DNA of 64,000 nucleotides, taken from assembly GCA_017979445.1 (NCBI GenBank), contig JADQWC010000339.1:28930-92929 (forward strand), read 5' to 3'. This document shows positions 59,001-64,000 of the stretch, piece after piece. The DNA is from Akebia trifoliata. Its lineage: Eukaryota; Streptophyta; Magnoliopsida; Ranunculales; Lardizabalaceae. The position numbers were made by a program, and so were the translations under genes. The notes below the pieces were generated by a model. The model ran no database searches and had not been told where the DNA came from. It saw nothing but the letters and a program-made list of their open reading frames with translations. Every line of letters starts with the position of its first letter. The stretch's first letter is position 1.

Positions 59001-62000
59001 ACTTATAAGCAACAAAGAGAACCATTTTGTAAAATCTATCAACAATCACATAGATGCAATCCATAGAAATATGTTCCCAAGGATAGGCGGGAACAAGCAA
59101 AAGCATGTATAACATTCGCTTTTTTGCAATGTAAGTTTTCATATAGTTTGCTAAAGGAATGAAAGGTTGTATTGAACTTTGTTCTCTCTATTGCCTAAAG
59201 ACAATTAATTATGCAAACGTAAAATGGAAGTCATGGAAATCTCTGGTGACAGGCAAAGAAAGTGGAAGCATCTCAAAATTGTGGGCAAAAACAAATAAGT
59301 TTTATATCTTCAGACATGCAAGAGTATCTAGGATCTTGCCAAGTCAATGGCTAAAGGAGATATATAAGGGCAATACATATCTGTTTTTTTTCCTGTCATC
59401 CATATGCCTCATATCTTTTAATGGAAATTATTTTAGCATGGATTTGAAGAAATAGTCAGTTATATCAATTGTTTAAGTCTTAACGAGTCCATGATGCAGG
59501 AAGCAATTTTGTTTGACGATTCTCATGTCATCATCATCATCTACACCTTATCTCAAATTTTGAGTTGCTTCTAATCATCATCATCATTATTACCTTTAAT
59601 TTTTTTTTGTGTTCCTTCTCTGCCTTACATTTCATTTTTCTCTTCTCTAGATAGCTGATGGATGTGTACAATTTATTTAATTCATTGCAGACACAGTTCT
59701 TGTCCAGTGGAGCCTATGGGGATGGGCAATGGATTGTCCCAATAACATTATGTTGTGGTTCATATGATGCTCGCAAGAATTTTCTTTTAAGAACAGAATC
59801 AGAAACTCTGGATATAACTGATCTTCTGGGTTCTTCAAATGCTAAAGATAACTCTTTGGAGAAAGGAGCCCAAAGGAAATGGATTAAACTTAATGTTGAC
59901 CAAACAGGTTTCTATAGAGTGAAATATGATGATGACCTTGCAGCCAGACTTAGATGTGCTATAGAGGCCAATTACCTGTCTGCAACAGATAGATTTGGTA
60001 ATATAGAAATCTTCACTATTGGTTGCTATTTGTTGTATTAGTCAGATATATTTACCTTCTTATTATTATGATTTTTGACAGGCATTTTGGATGACTCATA
60101 TGCTCTATCTATGGCTTGCAAGCAGTCATTGTCCTCTTTACTTACCTTGATGAGTGCATATAGGGAGGAACTTGAGTATACCGTGTTGTCATGCTTGATC
60201 AGTGTAATGGTCTCCTCCCTATTTTGATTACATACCCTTAATTCATGCCTCCAGCTCCCTAACTCTGCTATTTACTAATTCCACAGGTGAGTTACAAAGT
60301 TGCAAATATTGCGACTGATGCCACTCCTGAATTATCAGATAACTTGAAACAATTCTTCATCAAAAATTTTCAGAATTCTGCAGAGTAAGTCTAAGATCAT
60401 TGTTGTAGTAACATAAAATTGTTCTGTTTGTTTACTTGATGCTCATAAGGCAAGCTTATAGTCCTTGTTAAGTCAAGATTTGTCGGTAGATTCCATGTTT
60501 GTTTCATTTAATTCACCGTGCCAATTTGCAGTTATTATCTAGCAGTGAAATCAAGCTGAAATTATTATTATTAGTAGTAGTAGGTGAAGGCGGGTTTTAA
60601 ACATGGGTCGTGGTATCAATCCTCATAGACTTAATCGACTTAGCAAGTTGGTTCCTTCAAAATGTAAAATTATTTGTCATGAGGTAATGAGTGAGAGGTA
60701 ACAGGGATTAGAAATGAATGGTCTGTTCTTGGTTTTTAGATGCATAGGAGGGACAACAATGTTCAGTAAATTCCACATTAACCTTCATAGGACGGACCAA
60801 TGATCGATGGAGCTAACTTTGTCGTACCACATTAACCTCCATATGTTGCAGGATCAAAAAGTGAGACGAAGACCAATAATTTAGCAAGAGTTGAAGGGCC
60901 TTGGAACAGACCGTTTGTTTGTAAAATTGAGGGGTGTATCTCTCTCTCTGTTTGTTTTTTTTTTTTTTTTTTAGGGGGGGGGGGGTGTTGGGGGAGGGGT
61001 CTAAGGAACAAATATTCTTTTTAGTGAACAAAGATGTGGAAGATTCTCATTTGGAAAGAAAGGGGGTAGTTAGTTGACAGGAAACGTAAAGGATTTTGGA
61101 GAGTTTAAGCCATAATATGCTTATAGATCTAGATCTTCCATTAAAGAAGTGAGTGTTTCCCTTGGACCAGTACTAGGAGCACCCAATACTGTTTGGATTG
61201 GATAGGTTTCTTATCTCAATTCAATGGGATGAGCATTTTTTTTTAGCCTGCTACGAAAATTACTATTTCCAGACCTACTTTTGGTGGTATACCTATTGCT
61301 ATTTATATCACCAGCCCAAATTACCATCCCAATCTTTTCTATTTTGAGTGTGTGCTGCTTTAAAATCCATTTTTGTTTTTTTTTGGAAAAGTTAGGCGAA
61401 TGTTGGCCCTCTACATGCACGTGTTTCTAGAGAAAGCTTAAAGCTCTTGATGACAAGCTTAGGGAACGGATTATAGAGGAACAAGGATATAGAAAAAGAA
61501 GGCGAACCTAGATGGAGTCTAGATCACTTCATGTTGGATTTTACCTAGATGGAGTCACAAGGATATAGAAAAAGAAGGCAAACCTGAATTAGAACAATTC
61601 TTCCTTTAATTATAAACTCTGACCAAGTAGTTTGTTAGAGGTATTCAAATCCTAGATGGAGTCTTAATAGAAAATGGGTACATCGATTCCAGGACCAATT
61701 TGCAACCCCTAATATCTTGTGAAAGTTTGCATTAAAGACTAGTCTTTTATTGTATGATCGTCAACAAGTTAATTCATGTTCATGTCTAATGTTTTTCCAT
61801 GGAGCTTGATTTATAATGATGGATAATAAATTTTAAGAATGCACACAGATAACAAATTTTGTGGATAACATTTGGAACAAGGAATAAAAAAAAAGATAAG
61901 AGGACAGTTTTGGGTTGTTCCCTTGTCTGAGATAGTGGCGTGAACGATAGGTGAATCAAAAGCAACCTGTGGGGGAAAATTCCCACATTATTTCTCCAAA

Positions 62001-63906
62001 AAATAAAGATGCCAAAAGGTGAATTCTAGATGTTGTTTTATATTCTAATGGATAGTATTTAAACACAAGGTACATGAATTTTAGGCATCAGCTTAGTTAT
62101 TTATTGAATGAGAACTGTTAGAATTGTTACACCATTCTCAGTTGGTGCAAGAAAAACATCTAGAGCTCACATAACAATTCTAACAGTTGACATTTTGTAA
62201 AATGTGAGATTCATGTATTAAATCTGATGACTTGTTTCTTCCTTACTCTACTGGATATAAAATTTATTTTTTCCAGTTTTCATTCTTTAAATGGCTTCAT
62301 GTTGAATTTTATCTACAGTAAATTAGGCTGGGAGCCAAAGAATGGTGAGAGCCACTTGGATGCAATGTTAAGAGGGGAGGTTTTGACTGCTCTTGCTGTT
62401 TTTGGGCATGATGCAACACAAAATGAAGCAATTAGACGTTTTCATGCATTTTTGGATGACAGAAATACACCACTTCTCCCTCCCGACACAAGAAAGGTTG
62501 ATGCATTAAAAGTGCTGATGGACTAGGTTTTTTTAATTTTTCATTCAGCCATTTACATTCACTTATTGATGTGTTTTTACAACACATTTTTGTAGGCAGC
62601 ATACGTTGCTGTGATGCAGACTGTGAGCTCATTGAATAGATCGGGTTATGAATCTCTTCTAAGAATTTATAGAGAGACTGATCTAAGCCAGGAGAAAACG
62701 CGTATTCTAAGTAATATCAATTTATGTGGAAGTGATACAAAGTAATTAATTATATCCATTTGTGATACAGAATCAACTTTTCATGTTCTGTAGGTTCGCT
62801 AACATCCTGTCCAGATCCTGATATTGTTCTTGAAGCTTTGAAGTTTTTGTTGTCTTCTGAGGTAACTTGATTCATTTTAACGTATATGATTTTCACAAGT
62901 CAAGGTATTGGTCTTATTTTGAAATTTTATCTAGGTTCGAAGTCAAGATGCAGTTTTTGGGCTTGCAGTAAGTAGGGAGGGACGTGAAACTGCATGGGAA
63001 TGGTTGAAGGTACTCTATTTCTTCAGTTTAATCCTTTTACAGTTGAAGCCACTGCAATCAAACTTCACAAAGGAAACAACTCTCTATTTGTTAGTCATCT
63101 GCTAACTTGGGAAGAGTCATTCTTTACTTGCTCCCTATTTGTAATCTTATTTTTTAGATAGGTGTAAAAAATTTATTGAAAAGGATTCAGTGGTCAAGGT
63201 GGTTGCCATACAACAAAACAAAGAAAAAAAGCAGCAGCAAAGATTACAAGCACCCAAGATCCAACTTAAAAATGAAATCTTCAATGTAATCTCTCACATA
63301 TAGGGCCCATATAGATATCATATTAGACGATCCAACTATGCAGTGAAATGTTCATACCGTCCTCACAAAATTTCAATCCATCCTCACAGACTTAACCTCA
63401 TTAAATGTTGACTTAAAATTCTGGATTGTTACTGTTAGTTTTACGTCAGATTTTTAAAATAGTTAATACGTAACGTTGTTAGAATGGACTGATTTTTTTA
63501 AGAAAATGAAAAAATGTTGAAGATAACTCCATATATAATTTGATCTTCTAAAATGTTATTCATATAGGCTCTACGAGCAGTACAAACTGGTTGTAATATT
63601 AAGGAGCAAGTATAATCCATTTGCCTGAAAGAATTCTTTCAGGATTTGGAGTGGCACCCTCTCAATACAATTTTATGACCTTACACACCATTAGTCACAA
63701 TAATAACCGCTCTTGAGGAAAGATAAATGAGTACGGAACGAAATATAATAAACTGAAAAGGCTGCATATATATATATATACACCGATATTATTCTGTTGT
63801 CTAAGGATACCTCATCTTGTAAATGCAGGATAACTGGGATCACATCATGAAGACCTATGGTTCTGGATTTCTGATAACTCGTTTCATCAGCGCCATTGTG
63901 TCACCT
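53088..63906 (+). CDS. APM1: Aminopeptidase M1 / puromycin-sensitive aminopeptidase homologue (3' end beyond window)
   Basis: M1-family zinc aminopeptidase removing N-terminal residues from peptides; Arabidopsis APM1 binds auxin-transport inhibitors and is needed for root growth. Exons: 53088-53321, 53425-53570, 53648-53750, 54536-54722, 54808-54901, 55030-55183, 55320-55424, 55527-55643, 55758-55871, 56549-56731, 59691-59997, 60082-60203, 60287-60384, 62319-62496, 62596-62710, 62794-62861, 62935-63009, 63829-63906; all have GT/AG ends and stay in phase, giving 826 codons of about 880. Landmarks: [17 protein letters not shown] at the N-terminus, [15 protein letters not shown] (about 150), substrate motif GAMEN (277-281), zinc site HELAH (313-317) with Glu336, Tyr398 (transition state), and FGHD then the ERAP1-like C-terminal domain. 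No stops or frameshifts seen. The last exon or exons lie past 64,000. The start is supported by homology and the TATA box. Confidence 0.95.
53751..54535 (+). other. APM1 intron 3 with a dispersed repeat (about 54,020-54,240)
   Basis: Contains GGTTTAAAATATTGTCCCGA, GACAATGTTTTGG and a self-complementary CCAATACCAATACATGGTATTGG-type block (near 54,130). Related wording (GGTTTAAAATC, GACCATC, AAGGTTGATGTTTTGTTCCA) occurs at 40,468-40,900, so it is probably an old MITE or other dispersed repeat. No coding. Confidence 0.5.
55872..56548 (+). other. APM1 intron 9
   Basis: A 677-base, T-rich intron with long T runs. Nothing else recognised. Confidence 0.85.
56732..59690 (+). other. APM1 intron 10 (2,959 bp) enlarged by insertions
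   Basis: Boundaries are GTTTGT and TTGCAG. It includes a gypsy integrase relic on the minus strand (58,450-59,142). Two related blocks near 57,225 and 57,995 share AATTATACCCGA; they may be ends of one small inserted element. Confidence 0.85.
58450..59142 (-). pseudogene. Ty3/gypsy integrase fragment in APM1 intron 10
   Basis: Minus strand reads [43 protein letters not shown], then after frameshifts [17 protein letters not shown] and [11 protein letters not shown]. This is the order of a chromovirus-type integrase core and C-terminus. The second and third catalytic positions are lost or decayed, and many frameshifts and stops are present. Opposite strand to APM1. Confidence 0.75.
60385..62318 (+). 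other. APM1 intron 13 (1,934 bp)
   Basis: Holds a pyrimidine tract followed by T and G runs (about 60,943-60,986), a duplicated segment (GGATATAGAAAAAGAAGG and ACCTAGATGGAGTC, about 61,480-61,600) and a small foldback at 62,113-62,188. No coding. Confidence 0.85.
62113..62188. repeat. Small foldback, 17-bp perfect inverted repeat
   Basis: AACTGTTAGAATTGTTA (62,113-62,129) and its exact reverse complement TAACAATTCTAACAGTT (62,172-62,188) flank 42 bases. TGTTAG/CTAACA ends resemble LTR or MITE termini, but the unit is only 76 bases. Confidence 0.85.
63010..63828 (+). other. APM1 intron 17
   Basis: An 819-base AT-rich intron, bounded by GTACTC and ATGCAG, with a short (TA)n near 63,766. Nothing else recognised. 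Confidence 0.85.
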
Positions 63907-64000
63907 GTCTGTTATTAAACCCTTGTCACATTTCCTGTTTGCACTTCTACCTTTTTTTTAATTGAAAGATAAAATATGGAAAATAAATTTTTGTAATGGG
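63907..64000 (+). other. Start of APM1 intron 18, window end
   Basis: Begins GTCTGT after the last visible codon (VSP). The conserved C-terminal segment of about 55 residues expected for the family must lie beyond the window. Confidence 0.75.

Noticed and set aside
1..64000. A bacterial-type defence system, biosynthetic cluster or other non-plant system
   Set aside because: All recognisable genes are plant genes or plant transposable elements with spliceosomal introns; no operon-like gene set is present.

Overview
The window is nuclear DNA of a flowering plant, very probably a eudicot. It is AT-rich and holds one long intron-rich gene. The rest is degenerate plant pseudogenes buried in nested Ty3/gypsy, Mutator-like (MULE), LINE and satellite-like repeats. 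I see no bacterial, organellar or viral gene set, no rRNA or tRNA gene and no CRISPR array. The species cannot be named from what is visible.

Layout. 1-2.6 kb: the end of an LTR-like sequence. 2.6-3.3 kb: a broken LINE reverse transcriptase. 3.6-4.0 kb: two exons of a FAM91-like pseudogene (minus strand). 6.4-7.1 kb and 21.9-22.9 kb: exons of an ISOAMYLASE 3-like debranching-enzyme pseudogene (minus strand). These are split by a 14.7-kb Tat/Ogre-type Ty3/gypsy element (7,152-21,837, minus strand, TSD GTTGG) that landed in one short intron. That element carries gag, protease, a G-patch segment, RT, two RNase H domains and integrase, all with nonsense or frameshift damage. It also has a 16-copy tandem array in its leader and a captured fragment of an HD-ZIP class IV START-domain gene between integrase and the 3' LTR.

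24.2-35.9 kb: a tandem array resembling CACTA subterminal repeats, interrupted by a 10.6-kb MULE. Its long terminal inverted repeats each contain the 3' half of a protein phosphatase 1 gene, in opposite orientations. Between them lie a decayed FAR1/MURA-type transposase and a rearranged GDP-mannose pyrophosphorylase fragment. 36-40 kb: an Athila-like gypsy remnant. 41.4-51.9 kb: a second LTR element related to the first, without gag-pol (LARD-like), with a 77-bp tandem array and a captured FLZ zinc-finger gene.

53.1-63.9 kb: the only apparently functional gene, an aminopeptidase M1 / puromycin-sensitive aminopeptidase homologue. Eighteen exons (826 codons) are visible, all splice sites are in phase, and the 3' end runs off the window.

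The unifying theme is capture of host-gene fragments by three unrelated or distantly related mobile elements. The MULE fragments keep introns (DNA-level capture). The two LTR-element fragments look intron-free (compatible with capture through RNA). Nothing shows these fragments act as proteins; the inverted PP1 copies are the best candidate for a regulatory (small-RNA) effect.
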